Shown here piece after piece: positions 15,148 through 23,503 of a DNA stretch of 64,000 nt. This DNA is from CAYPGJ01 sp964638515 (GTDB lineage: Bacteria > Planctomycetota > Phycisphaerae > Phycisphaerales > UBA1924). Positions within the stretch are counted from its first letter, which is position 1. Every line of letters begins with the position of its first letter. Below the pieces are notes generated by a model. The model saw only the letters and a program-made list of their open reading frames with translations. It made no database searches and was not told the origin of the DNA. A program made the position numbers and the translations under genes. The stretch covers positions 1 through 64,000 of the forward strand of contig CAZWZL010000002.1 of NCBI GenBank assembly GCA_964638515.1. The letters run 5' to 3'.

Positions 15148-15831
15148 TCAGGGCCGGGTCGGGGTTCGCGCCCCGTCGGGATCGTTGTTTCGCGGTTCCG
15201 TGGCGGGCGGCTCGGGATTCTCGGACTGCGCCTTCCACGCCTTTGCGAAGGCTCCGACGGCCGCGTGCAGGCGGGATTTCACGGTTCCGAGGGGGATGTC
15301 GAGGGCCTCGGCCATGACGGCGTAGGGCATTCGCTGGAAATAGGCGAGCAGGAGGATCTCGCGCAGGTGGTCCGGGAGGGTGTCGACGGCTCGCTGCACT
15401 GCGGCGTCGCGTTCGCGCGCGTGCATTCCCGCATCGGCCGGCTGGTGCTCGCCCGGCATGAGGTCCATGTAGGTGCGCGCGCCGTCGTCGTCACCCCCGC
15501 CGATGGGCGCGAAGAGATCGACCGTTGGGCGGCGTGAGGAGCGGCGGCGGAGATCGCGGGCCTTGTTCGCGGCGATGGTGAACAGCCAGGGCTTGAATCT
15601 CCGCTCGACATCGAACGTGTCCGCCGAGAGATGCACCTGAAGGAACGCGTCCTGAAAGGCGTCCTCGGCGAGTGCGCGGTTGCCGAGGAACCGGATGAGG
15701 AATCGGAGCAGGGCGTCCTGATGCCGCTCGATGAGGAGTCGGAAGGCCGCGGCGTCGCCGGAGCGGTAATCCCCGATGAGTTGTTCGTCGGTGCGTTCCG
15801 GCAAACGGGGCGGGCTCCCGGGGTGTGACAT
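15148..15831 (-). CDS. ECF-type RNA polymerase sigma factor
   Basis: The protein has 227 residues. Sigma region 2 is represented by ALAEDAFQDAFLQVHL and FKPWLFTIAANKARDLRRR. Region 4 is represented by LPDHLREILLLAYFQRMPYAVMAEALDIPLGTVKSRLHAAV, a clear helix-turn-helix. It directs RNA polymerase to alternative promoters under control of a membrane partner, most likely the next gene. GAGAGG lies 4 nt before the ATG and TACACT at 15857-15862 is a likely -10. A disordered acidic/proline-rich tail follows region 4. Confidence 0.92.
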   Translation of the reverse strand: MSHPGSPPRLPERTDEQLIGDYRSGDAAAFRLLIERHQDALLRFLIRFLGNRALAEDAFQDAFLQVHLSADTFDVERRFKPWLFTIAANKARDLRRRSSRRPTVDLFAPIGGGDDDGARTYMDLMPGEHQPADAGMHARERDAAVQRAVDTLPDHLREILLLAYFQRMPYAVMAEALDIPLGTVKSRLHAAVGAFAKAWKAQSENPEPPATEPRNNDPDGARTPTRP

Positions 15832-15856
15832 CGCGCCTCTCGGAGGCAACGACGGG

Positions 15857-15862
15857 AGTGTA
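15857..15862 (-). promoter_or_regulatory. Candidate -10 (TACACT) of the sigma factor gene
   Basis: TACACT lies 25 nt before the start, and the short leader contains GAGAGG as ribosome binding site. Confidence 0.4.
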
Positions 15863-16018
15863 CGCGCGGGCGTGGGGGGCGCGCGTGGGTTCAGACGTCG
15901 TCCGGAGGCGGCGAGTTCGGGTGTGGTGGGGGGGTGATGGGGTACGATGTGGGTTTGGGCGGCGCGGCGCACTGGCGCGACGGCGCCGGCTTTGGACCTT
16001 GTAAGGAGCGCAGGCGGC

Positions 16019-17179
16019 ATGGGAGTTCCTCTCTCGCAGATGTGGACGGTGGCGACGTACGTGCTGGGCCAGCGCCTGCGCGGGAACCGTCGGTATCCGC
16101 TGGTGCTGATGCTCGAGCCGCTGTTCCGCTGCAATCTGTCGTGCGCGGGGTGCGGGAAGATTCAGTACCCGGCGCACATCCTGAAGCAGGACCTGTCGCC
16201 GGAGCGATGCTTCGAGGCCGTGGACGAGTGCGGGGCGCCGATGGTGTCGATCCCCGGGGGCGAGCCGCTGCTGCACCCGCAGATCCGCGAGATTGTGGAT
16301 GGGCTGATCGCGCGTCGGAAGTACATCTACCTGTGCACGAACGCGATCCTGCTGAAGGAGAAGCTCGAGGCCGGGTGGTTCAAGCCGAGCAAGTACCTGA
16401 CGTTCAGCGTGCATCTGGACGGGCACGGGGCGCACCATGACTTCGCGGTGTGCCGCGACGGCGTGTTCGAGACGGCGACGGAGGCGATCCGGCTGGCGGT
16501 CAAGCGCGGCTTTCGGGTGACGACGAACACGACGTTGTTCGACGGGGCGGACCCCAACGCGGTGCGAAAGCACTTTGACGAGACGATGGCGCTGGGCGTG
16601 GAGGGGATGATGGTGTCGCCGGGATATGCCTATCCCAAGGCGCCGGACCAGGCCTCGTTCATGCAGGAGCGTGCGAAGACCAACGAGTTCTTCGAGATGG
16701 CGTTGTCGAACCGGAAGAAGGGGTGGAAGTTCAATCAGTCGCCGCTGTTCCTCGAGTTCCTGATGGGGACGCGCGAGTATGAGTGCACGCCGTGGGGGAA
16801 CCCGACGTTCAACATCTTCGGGTGGCAGAAGCCCTGCTACCTGTTGCAGGACGGGTACGCCGAGACGTTCGAAGGGTTGATGCGCGAGACGAGGTGGGAG
16901 GATTATGGGCGCGCGAGCGGGAACAAAGCGTGCCAGCAGTGCATGGTGCATTCGGGGTACGAGGCGAGCGCGGTGGACCACACGTTTACGTCGTTTGGCG
17001 GGATGTGGGGGACGGTGAAGGCGATGGTGTTCAACCGGTACGCGAATCCGGGCGCGGGGAGGCGGTTGAAGGAAGAGGCGAAGAAGCCCCACGGCCCGCT
17101 GGCGCACCTGGGATTGACGATCGAGGGGAAGCCGTTTGATGCGGCTCAGGCCGAGGCGGAGACGGTGGAGGCGGCGTAG
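16019..17179 (+). CDS. hpnH: Adenosyl-hopene transferase HpnH (radical SAM)
   Basis: The protein has 386 residues. HpnH joins a 5'-deoxyadenosyl radical to diploptene to give adenosylhopane, the first step of extended hopanoid side chains. Family landmarks are all present: YPLVLMLEPLFRCNLSCAGCGKIQYP (radical SAM CxxxCxxC), VSIPGGEPL, YLCTNAILL, FSVHLDG, SPGYAYPKAPDQ, ECTPWGNPTFNIFGWQKPCYLL and CQQCMVHSGYE. AAGGAG lies 11 nt before the ATG at 16019, and TACGAT at 15942-15947 is a possible -10. No squalene-hopene cyclase gene is nearby. Confidence 0.95.
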   Translation: MGVPLSQMWTVATYVLGQRLRGNRRYPLVLMLEPLFRCNLSCAGCGKIQYPAHILKQDLSPERCFEAVDECGAPMVSIPGGEPLLHPQIREIVDGLIARRKYIYLCTNAILLKEKLEAGWFKPSKYLTFSVHLDGHGAHHDFAVCRDGVFETATEAIRLAVKRGFRVTTNTTLFDGADPNAVRKHFDETMALGVEGMMVSPGYAYPKAPDQASFMQERAKTNEFFEMALSNRKKGWKFNQSPLFLEFLMGTREYECTPWGNPTFNIFGWQKPCYLLQDGYAETFEGLMRETRWEDYGRASGNKACQQCMVHSGYEASAVDHTFTSFGGMWGTVKAMVFNRYANPGAGRRLKEEAKKPHGPLAHLGLTIEGKPFDAAQAEAETVEAA

Positions 17180-17294
17180 CGGTTCTCGGTCGGAGAGGGC
17201 TGACCCTCGTTCCAACAAAACAGGATGTCGGCGCGCGTTTCCGCTAGCCCGGAGTCGTCTGCTTGGCGCATGGTGGGTGAGAGGAGACCTGCTG

Positions 17295-18890
17295 ATGCGC
17301 TGTCGTGTGAATGGAGTCGGCATATCGATCGGGGTGATGGCGGGCTGGGCTGCCGGCGCCACAACGGTGTTTGTCGACGGCGCTGCGCCGGGCGGCGGGG
17401 ACGGGCAGACGTGGGGCACGGCGTTTCAGAGCCTGCATGCGGGGTTGGGGGCCGCGCAGTCTGGGGATGAGGTTCGGGTGGCGCAGGGGGTGTACAGGCC
17501 GGGGGCGGCGGCCGGGCCGCGCGAGTCGACGTTCGCGCTGAAGACGGGCGTGGCGGTGAAAGGGGGATATGCGGGGCTGGGAGGCGCGAACCCGGATGCG
17601 CGGGCGCCGGGCGTGTTCGTGACGACGTTGAGCGGAGATCTGAATGGGGACGACGCGCCGGGGTTTGTGAATCGGGGGGACAACGCGTTCCACGTGGTGT
17701 CTGCGTTGAGCCTGACGGGGGAGGCGACACTGGACGGCGTTCGGATCGTGGGTGGCAACGCGGACGGCACGCCCAACGTGCATGATCTGGGCGGTGGCGT
17801 GCTGGGGCGGGCGGCCGCCGGATTCAGCGGTGTTGGAGCGCTGCGATTGATCGGGTGTGTGATTGAGGACAATCGCGCGAAGTTCGGCGCGGGTGTGGGT
17901 GTGGACAGGGCGAGCGTTCGGGCGAGCGAGTCGGTGTTTCGTCGGAATCGCGCGACGAGCATGGGTGGCGGGTTCCTGGATCAGACGACCGACTCCACGC
18001 ACAAGCGGTTCGAGTTTGTCCGCTGCGTGTTCGAGGCAAACACGGCGCAGGGGCTGGGCGGGGGTGGGATCATGTGCCTGGGCCTGACGTACACGTTGTC
18101 GATGTCGGGTTGTCGGTTCACGGGGAACACGGGCGCGGGGGGCGCGGCCGTGTACACGGGCGGCGCCTCGAACGTGCACGCGCGCGCGATGAACTGCGTG
18201 TTTGACGGGAACGCCGGGCTCTCGGGGCCCGCGTGGTTCGACGATTTCACGAGCACGTTGCGGCTGGTGAACTGCACGATGACGGGGAACTCGGCATCGC
18301 TGACGACGGTGGCGGGGTCGACGATGCGGTTTCTTGGGCTGGGCGTCGAGGTCTCGAACTGTGTGGTATGGGGGAACACGGCGGCCGCGGGCGCGATCAC
18401 GCATCTCGGTCAGACGGTGGCGAGGCACAGCGACATCGAGGGTGGATTCGCGGGTGTGGGCAACGTTGACGCGGACCCGCTGTTCCGGGATGCGGGCGCG
18501 GGCGACTACCGCTTGCGTCGGAGTTCTGCGTGCGTGGACTCGGGGCTGAACGGCGCGGTGTTGGCGGATGAGTTTGATCTGAACTCGAACGGGAATGTGA
18601 GCGAGCCAACACCCTGGGACTGGTCGGGGGCGGAGCGGTTCGTCGACGACGGCGCGTCGGCGCCGAACGGGAGCGCGGTGGTGGACATGGGGGCGTCGGA
18701 GCGGGCCGTGTGCGTGGGGGACGCGAACGACGACCTGGTGATCGGGTTTGCGGATCTGAACGTGGTGCTGTCGCAGTTCGGTCAGGGCGGCGCGATCGGC
18801 GCGCTGCAGGGGGACGTGACGGGGGATGGCGTGGTGAACTTTGCGGATTTAAACGCGGTGCTGAGCGCATTTGGAGGCCGGTGCACATGA
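17295..18890 (+). CDS. Exported parallel beta-helix protein with dockerin-like C-terminus (copy 1)
   Basis: The protein has 531 residues. The signal peptide ends near GWAAGA (about residue 22). The start of the mature chain, TTVFVDGAAPGGGDGQTWGTAFQSLHAGL, is typical of right-handed beta-helix surface proteins. Repeating strands follow, with conserved C-x-F-x-x-N-x-A and NCTMTGNSA turns (about 190-420). The C-terminus (codons near 18709-18887) is a doublet of calcium-binding loops, DANDDLVIGFADLNVVLSQFG and DVTGDGVVNFADLNAVLSAFG, bracketed by two cysteines. GAGGAGA precedes the ATG. The stop overlaps the next gene by ATGA. The function is unknown; polysaccharide binding or cleavage, or adhesion, is plausible. 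Confidence 0.85.
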   Translation: MRCRVNGVGISIGVMAGWAAGATTVFVDGAAPGGGDGQTWGTAFQSLHAGLGAAQSGDEVRVAQGVYRPGAAAGPRESTFALKTGVAVKGGYAGLGGANPDARAPGVFVTTLSGDLNGDDAPGFVNRGDNAFHVVSALSLTGEATLDGVRIVGGNADGTPNVHDLGGGVLGRAAAGFSGVGALRLIGCVIEDNRAKFGAGVGVDRASVRASESVFRRNRATSMGGGFLDQTTDSTHKRFEFVRCVFEANTAQGLGGGGIMCLGLTYTLSMSGCRFTGNTGAGGAAVYTGGASNVHARAMNCVFDGNAGLSGPAWFDDFTSTLRLVNCTMTGNSASLTTVAGSTMRFLGLGVEVSNCVVWGNTAAAGAITHLGQTVARHSDIEGGFAGVGNVDADPLFRDAGAGDYRLRRSSACVDSGLNGAVLADEFDLNSNGNVSEPTPWDWSGAERFVDDGASAPNGSAVVDMGASERAVCVGDANDDLVIGFADLNVVLSQFGQGGAIGALQGDVTGDGVVNFADLNAVLSAFGGRCT

Positions 18891-20482
18891 ACGGCGTGCT
18901 GATGTCTGTGGTGTTGGCGGCGTGCGCGGGATCGGCGTGCGGGACGACGTGGTTCGTGGACGGGAACGCCCCGGCGGGCGGAGACGGTCTGTCGTGGGTC
19001 GCGGCGTTTCCAAGCCCGCACGCGGCGCTGAGCGCGGCGCAGGCGGGCGATGAGATCAGGATCGCGCAGGGCGTGTACAGGCCGGGGGCGGCGGCCGGGC
19101 CGCGCGAGTCGACGTTCGCGCTGAAGACGGGCGTGACGGTGAAAGGGGGATATGCGGGGTTGGGCGGCGCGAATCCGGACGAGCGCGTGCCGAGCTTGTT
19201 TGTGACGACCCTGAGCGGAGATCTGAATGGGGACGACGCGCCGGGGTTCGTGAATCGGAGCGACAACGCATACCACGTTGTGTCGGCGACGGGCCTGACG
19301 GGCGAGGCGATGTTGGACGGCTTGCGCATCGCGGGCGGCAATGCGAATGGTCTGTTCACGTCGGGTGTCGCGCACGATCGCGGGGGAGGTGTGTTCGTGG
19401 AAGTGATGGCCGGGTTCGGGCAGGTCGGACGGTTGCGCATGCAGGAGTGTCTTGTTGAAGACAATGAAGCCCTGATGGGCGGCGGGATGGCGACGTTGCG
19501 TGGGAGCGTGCGCGTGTCGGGGACGACATTCCGGGGCAACCGAGCGAGCGAGCACGGCGGCGGATTCGGGGATCAGACGACGGAAGGGCTGCACTCCCGC
19601 CTGGAGTTCGTGGAGTGCGTGTTCGAGTCGAATCGGGCGAACGGGCTCGGGGGAGGCGGGATCGTGTGTATCGGGGTGACGTACACGCTGTCGCTGTCGG
19701 GCTGCCGGTTCCTGGAAAACAGCGGGGCGTTGGGGGCCTCTGTGTACACCTCCGGCGGGTTCAACGTTCACGCGCGGGCCATGAATTGCGTGTTCGCGCG
19801 GAACTCGGGGCAGGCGGGTCCGACCTGGTTCGATGATTTCACGACCACGCTGCGTCTGGTGAACTGCACGATGACGGGGAATGTCGCTTCGGGGACAACA
19901 AGCGGGGCGGCGACCCTGTTCGTCGTGGGGCATGACGCCGAGATTTCGCACTGCGTGATCTGGGGCAATACGGCGTCGGCGGGTTCGATCAAAACGCTCG
20001 GGCCGACGGTGGTGCGGTTCAGCGACGTGGAGGGCGGGTTCGCCGGAGCGGGCAACATCGATTCGGACCCGGAGTTTCGCAGCGCGAGCAGCGGGGATTA
20101 TCGATTGCGTCGCGCCTCGGCGTGCGTGGACTCGGGCTCGAACTCTCTCGTGCCGCCGGACGAGTTTGATCTGAACTCGAACGGGAACACGAGCGAGCCG
20201 ACGCCGTTGGATGTCAGCGGTTCGGCGCGCTTCGTGGATGACCCGGCGTCGGCGCCGAACGGCGCGGCGACGGTGGACATGGGCGCGTTCGAGCGCCAGG
20301 TGTGCGCGGGGGATGCGAACGACGATCTCATCGTGAACTTCGGGGACCTGAACATCGTGCTTTCGCAGTTCGGGCAGAACGGGGCGATCGGCGCGTTGGA
20401 AGGCGACGTCAATGGAGACGGCGTGGTTGGTTTCGGCGACTTGAACATTGTCCTGAGCTCCTTCGGGAGCGTCTGCGGATAG
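18887..20482 (+). CDS. Exported parallel beta-helix protein with dockerin-like C-terminus (copy 2)
   Basis: The protein has 531 residues, exactly the length of the preceding paralogue, and is nearly co-linear with it over the whole chain (for example AAGPRESTFALKTGV and DDAPGFVNR in both). It begins with a signal peptide (MNGVLMSVVLAACAGSACG) and keeps the same cysteine-bracketed EF-hand doublet (DANDDLIVNFGDLNIVLSQFG, DVNGDGVVGFGDLNIVLSSFG). The ATG overlaps the upstream stop, so translation is probably coupled. This is a recent tandem duplication with divergence concentrated in surface loops and the signal peptide. Confidence 0.86.
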   Translation: MNGVLMSVVLAACAGSACGTTWFVDGNAPAGGDGLSWVAAFPSPHAALSAAQAGDEIRIAQGVYRPGAAAGPRESTFALKTGVTVKGGYAGLGGANPDERVPSLFVTTLSGDLNGDDAPGFVNRSDNAYHVVSATGLTGEAMLDGLRIAGGNANGLFTSGVAHDRGGGVFVEVMAGFGQVGRLRMQECLVEDNEALMGGGMATLRGSVRVSGTTFRGNRASEHGGGFGDQTTEGLHSRLEFVECVFESNRANGLGGGGIVCIGVTYTLSLSGCRFLENSGALGASVYTSGGFNVHARAMNCVFARNSGQAGPTWFDDFTTTLRLVNCTMTGNVASGTTSGAATLFVVGHDAEISHCVIWGNTASAGSIKTLGPTVVRFSDVEGGFAGAGNIDSDPEFRSASSGDYRLRRASACVDSGSNSLVPPDEFDLNSNGNTSEPTPLDVSGSARFVDDPASAPNGAATVDMGAFERQVCAGDANDDLIVNFGDLNIVLSQFGQNGAIGALEGDVNGDGVVGFGDLNIVLSSFGSVCG

Positions 20483-20674
20483 GAGTCGTGCGGCAGGCGT
20501 TTGGTGTGCGGCGCGTGTGTTATTGAGAATGTTGAGCGCTGCGCGCCGAGAAAAGCGGCGGATTCTCTCTTGGGATGGCGTGTGACGGTGGGTACATTTC
20601 CGCCAGCGGGATGCCCGGTTGCAGCCGAGGCGTCGGCGCGAGGGCGTGTCGTTCGACAAGAGGATGGTTACAGC

Positions 20675-22612
20675 ATGGGACGTTCGTTGGGATGGTGCGC
20701 TGGCGTAGCGGCGTTGTCGTTGTGGTGCGGCGCCGCGAAGAGCGCGGTGTACTGGTCATATCAGAACTCGAACCAGTTCACGTGGCGCGTGACGGGGATG
20801 GTGGACTTCGATCAGCGTCGGAGCGCGGTGTCGGGGCGGCCGGGGCTTCCCAACAACGGGAACATGTACTGTGCGCCGACGGCGGCGTTGAATATCGCGG
20901 CGTACGCGGCGACGCACGGCTACCCGTCGTTTCCCCCGGGCGCGCAGAACTGGCAGAGCAACTCGACGTCGATCTACAACGCGGCCACATCGAACATCCA
21001 GCTCATGGGCGCGTTCATGAATACGCATGCGACGGAGGGGACCAAGGGCGGGTTCGGCTCGGGCGCGGCGACGTGGTTCACGATCATCGGCGGTGCGCAG
21101 TTCGACGTGGTTTACCGGCGGGCGGGGGCCGGGCACGACGTGACGGCGCGGCGGCTTGGTCTGCGTGGCGTGGACGGCGCGCTGGTGGCGTTCGCGTACG
21201 GGCGATACGTGCCGCAGTCGACGAATCCGGGCTCGTCGAACTACAACAACCTGATCGACCGGACGGGCGGGCACGTGGTGACGCTGAACCGAGTCGACAT
21301 CAACGGCTCGAGCCAGCGGATCAAGTACCGCGATCCGGCCAGCGATAGCGCGAACTCGTCGCAGTCCGCGTTCGCGACCAAGGTGATGCCGATCCAGACC
21401 ACGTTCGTGATCCGGCTGGGCTTGCCGATGATTCTGAGCGAGATGATGACGGGGGCGAACGACGGGATCCGTCGGTTCATTGATTCATACATCGCGGTGT
21501 TCCCTCGCTACGGGTTGACCCAGAGCTCGTCGGTGGACGGGGCGGTTGCGCTCAAGCGCATCGTGCCGACGCCGTTCCGCCCCGCGGTGGGAGCGCAGGA
21601 GAGCACGATCCCGCTTCCGGCGGGGGTCGGGCCGATCCTGGACATCGAGTCGGCGGGGGACGGGTCGGTGCACCTTCTGCTGCTCGGGGACGGGAGCGTG
21701 CACCCAGCGGGCCTGTACAGCGTGGACCCGATCGATCACACGTTTGCGCCGGTGTCCTCGCTGGCGGACCCGAAGAAGATGACGATGAGTCGGTTCGACG
21801 AGCTGTACGTGCTGGACGGCACGACGGTGCGCCGATTCAACTGCCGCGTGAGCCCGCCGACGCTCATGGGGTCGGGGGGGGTGGGCGCGGGGAACTCGGC
21901 GGACGCGATCGACTACGCGGACAGCACGGACGAGGTGTTCGTGCTGTCTCGGGTCAACAACCGCATTGTGCGGCTGCCTCGGAGTCTGTTCTTCCTCGTG
22001 AGTCCGCCATCGGACGCGCTGCCCACGGCGTTGCCGACGATCCAGGGCGCGGCGAGCATGGCGGTGCACTCGGCGGACGGGTCGGTGATGCTGGCCGGGG
22101 ACGGGTCGGTGCGCGTGTCGCGCTTGACGCGCAGCCCGACGGCCGGTGTGTGGCAGTTGAACTCGGGGTTCGACGCGCCGTTCAATCCGAAGGCGTTGCA
22201 CTATGGGAACGAGGGCGATGTGTCGGTGTTCGGGGACGGCTCGGTGCGCCAGTATCGGCTCGTGACGGGCGCGACCGTGGTGTGGGCGCCGGTGATGGAC
22301 TCGCCCTGGGCGGGGTTGTCGGTTGGCCCGTTCGTGCACATGTCCCGGTCTCGATCGGACTACGACGGCTCGGAGGAGGGCCCGCAGTATCGCAATCTCG
22401 AAGCAAGCGAGATCGTGGGCGGGACGGACGAGGCTCCCTGCACGGCCGACGCGAACGAGGATCGGCTTGTCAATTTCGAAGATCTGAACATCGTCCTCTC
22501 GGAGTTCGGGCAGAGTGAGCCGTGGTTCGAGGGCGACGTGAACGCGGACGGCGTCGTGGATTTCCGTGATCTGAACATCGTGCTGAGCGCGTTCGGCACG
22601 GCGTGCCCGTGA
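20675..22612 (+). CDS. Exported C39-like peptidase-fold protein with repeated GDGSV motifs and dockerin-like C-terminus
   Basis: The protein has 645 residues with a signal peptide (cleavage near GAAKSA). The N-terminal half contains NNGNMYCAPTAALNIAAY and GGHVVTLNRVD, the Cys and His contexts of C39/papain-like peptidases, which suggests a proteolytic or substrate-binding domain (about 50-250). The second half (about 300-560) carries recurrent DGSV motifs (GDGSVH twice, GDGSVR twice, ADGSVM), consistent with a beta-propeller. The end is the cysteine-bracketed doublet DANEDRLVNFEDLNIVLSEFG and DVNADGVVDFRDLNIVLSAFG. Catalytic activity is unproven: the third catalytic residue is not obvious. 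Confidence 0.75.
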   Translation: MGRSLGWCAGVAALSLWCGAAKSAVYWSYQNSNQFTWRVTGMVDFDQRRSAVSGRPGLPNNGNMYCAPTAALNIAAYAATHGYPSFPPGAQNWQSNSTSIYNAATSNIQLMGAFMNTHATEGTKGGFGSGAATWFTIIGGAQFDVVYRRAGAGHDVTARRLGLRGVDGALVAFAYGRYVPQSTNPGSSNYNNLIDRTGGHVVTLNRVDINGSSQRIKYRDPASDSANSSQSAFATKVMPIQTTFVIRLGLPMILSEMMTGANDGIRRFIDSYIAVFPRYGLTQSSSVDGAVALKRIVPTPFRPAVGAQESTIPLPAGVGPILDIESAGDGSVHLLLLGDGSVHPAGLYSVDPIDHTFAPVSSLADPKKMTMSRFDELYVLDGTTVRRFNCRVSPPTLMGSGGVGAGNSADAIDYADSTDEVFVLSRVNNRIVRLPRSLFFLVSPPSDALPTALPTIQGAASMAVHSADGSVMLAGDGSVRVSRLTRSPTAGVWQLNSGFDAPFNPKALHYGNEGDVSVFGDGSVRQYRLVTGATVVWAPVMDSPWAGLSVGPFVHMSRSRSDYDGSEEGPQYRNLEASEIVGGTDEAPCTADANEDRLVNFEDLNIVLSEFGQSEPWFEGDVNADGVVDFRDLNIVLSAFGTACP

Positions 22613-22622
22613 GGGGCGCGGG

Positions 22623-22628
22623 TATCAT
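22623..22628 (+). promoter_or_regulatory. Candidate -10 (TATCAT) of the GT2 gene, leaderless
   Basis: TATCAT ends 8 nt before the ATG at 22637; there is no room for a ribosome binding site. It is only 10 nt after the preceding stop codon. Confidence 0.5.
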
Positions 22629-22636
22629 CGCGCGCG

Positions 22637-23386
22637 ATGCTGTCCGTCGTCATCTGCTCGATCGATCGTGAGAAGTTTGGGCGCGTGGCGGCGATGTACG
22701 CGCGCGTGCTGAAGGGCGTCGAGCACGAGATCGTGGGGATTCACGACGCCGCGTCCATGAGCGAGGGATACAACCGGGGGGCGAAGCGGGCGCGGGGGGA
22801 TCGGCTGCTGTTCTCGCACGACGACGTGGCGTTGCTGGCGGCCGACGCGGGGGCGAGGGTGACAACGCACTTCGAACGATTCGATGTTTGGGGCGTGGCG
22901 GGGGCGACGCGGGTGGCGGGCGCGGGGTGGGTTCGGGCGGGCCCGCCGCACATCTACGGGCAGATCGCGCATCAGGCGGGGGGCGCGGGGGCGTACACGG
23001 TGTGCGTGTATTCGGCGCCGAGGAGGTGGGTGGGGGGGATCCGCGTGGTGGACGGGGTGCTGATCGGCGCATCGCGCGAGGCGGTGGAGCGGGTCGGCTT
23101 CGACGCGGAGACGTTTCGAGGCTTTCACGTGTACGACGTGGACTTCTCGCTTCGCGCGCACGAGTCGGGGCTGCGCGTGGGGGTGGCGTGCGATCTGGCG
23201 CCCGTGCATTTTTCGGGAGGGGCGTTCGACGTGAATTGGGAGGCGGACGCGGCCCGCTTCGAGGCGAAGCACGCCGGGGTGGTGGAGCGGGCGCCGGCGG
23301 GGAGGTTTCAGTTCTCGGCGGTGGTGGTGCGGACGGCGGAGGAGGCCCTGGGGATCATGACGCCGGGGCATTGGGAGGGGGAATAA
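22637..23386 (+). CDS. GT2-like glycosyltransferase (StrF-type)
   Basis: The protein has 249 residues, short for GT2. The N-terminus MLSVVICSIDREKF is the nucleotide-sugar-binding strand, and LLFSHDDVALL carries a DD motif in the position of DxD. The middle WGVAGATRVAGAGW and VDGVLIGASREAV fit the StrF-type domain (Glyco_tranf_2_5). No membrane segments are seen, so it is cytoplasmic or peripheral. It sits among exported-protein genes, which may point to glycosylation of surface material; that link is inference. It appears to be transcribed from its own leaderless promoter. Confidence 0.75.
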   Translation: MLSVVICSIDREKFGRVAAMYARVLKGVEHEIVGIHDAASMSEGYNRGAKRARGDRLLFSHDDVALLAADAGARVTTHFERFDVWGVAGATRVAGAGWVRAGPPHIYGQIAHQAGGAGAYTVCVYSAPRRWVGGIRVVDGVLIGASREAVERVGFDAETFRGFHVYDVDFSLRAHESGLRVGVACDLAPVHFSGGAFDVNWEADAARFEAKHAGVVERAPAGRFQFSAVVVRTAEEALGIMTPGHWEGE

Positions 23387-23503
23387 CGCTCGAAAAACGG
23401 GGGGAGGATTGGCTTGGGGTGGGGTTTGTGGCAGGGTAGGATCGGGACGGTCGGAGTTGCGGGCGAAGTCGTCGCCGCGCGCGGAAGGCCAGGGAGCGCT
23501 CGC

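Noticed and set aside
15491..17419. Open frame of over 600 codons on the minus strand, antisense to hpnH and overlapping the sigma factor gene
   Set aside because: It is arginine/histidine/proline-rich with no family resemblance. Long chance frames opposite GC-rich genes are expected, and hpnH on the plus strand is unambiguous.
18782..20659. Minus-strand open frame of about 625 codons opposite the second beta-helix gene
   Set aside because: It has the same shadow composition (R, H, A, P) and no start signal. The plus-strand protein has a signal peptide and a recognisable C-terminal module.
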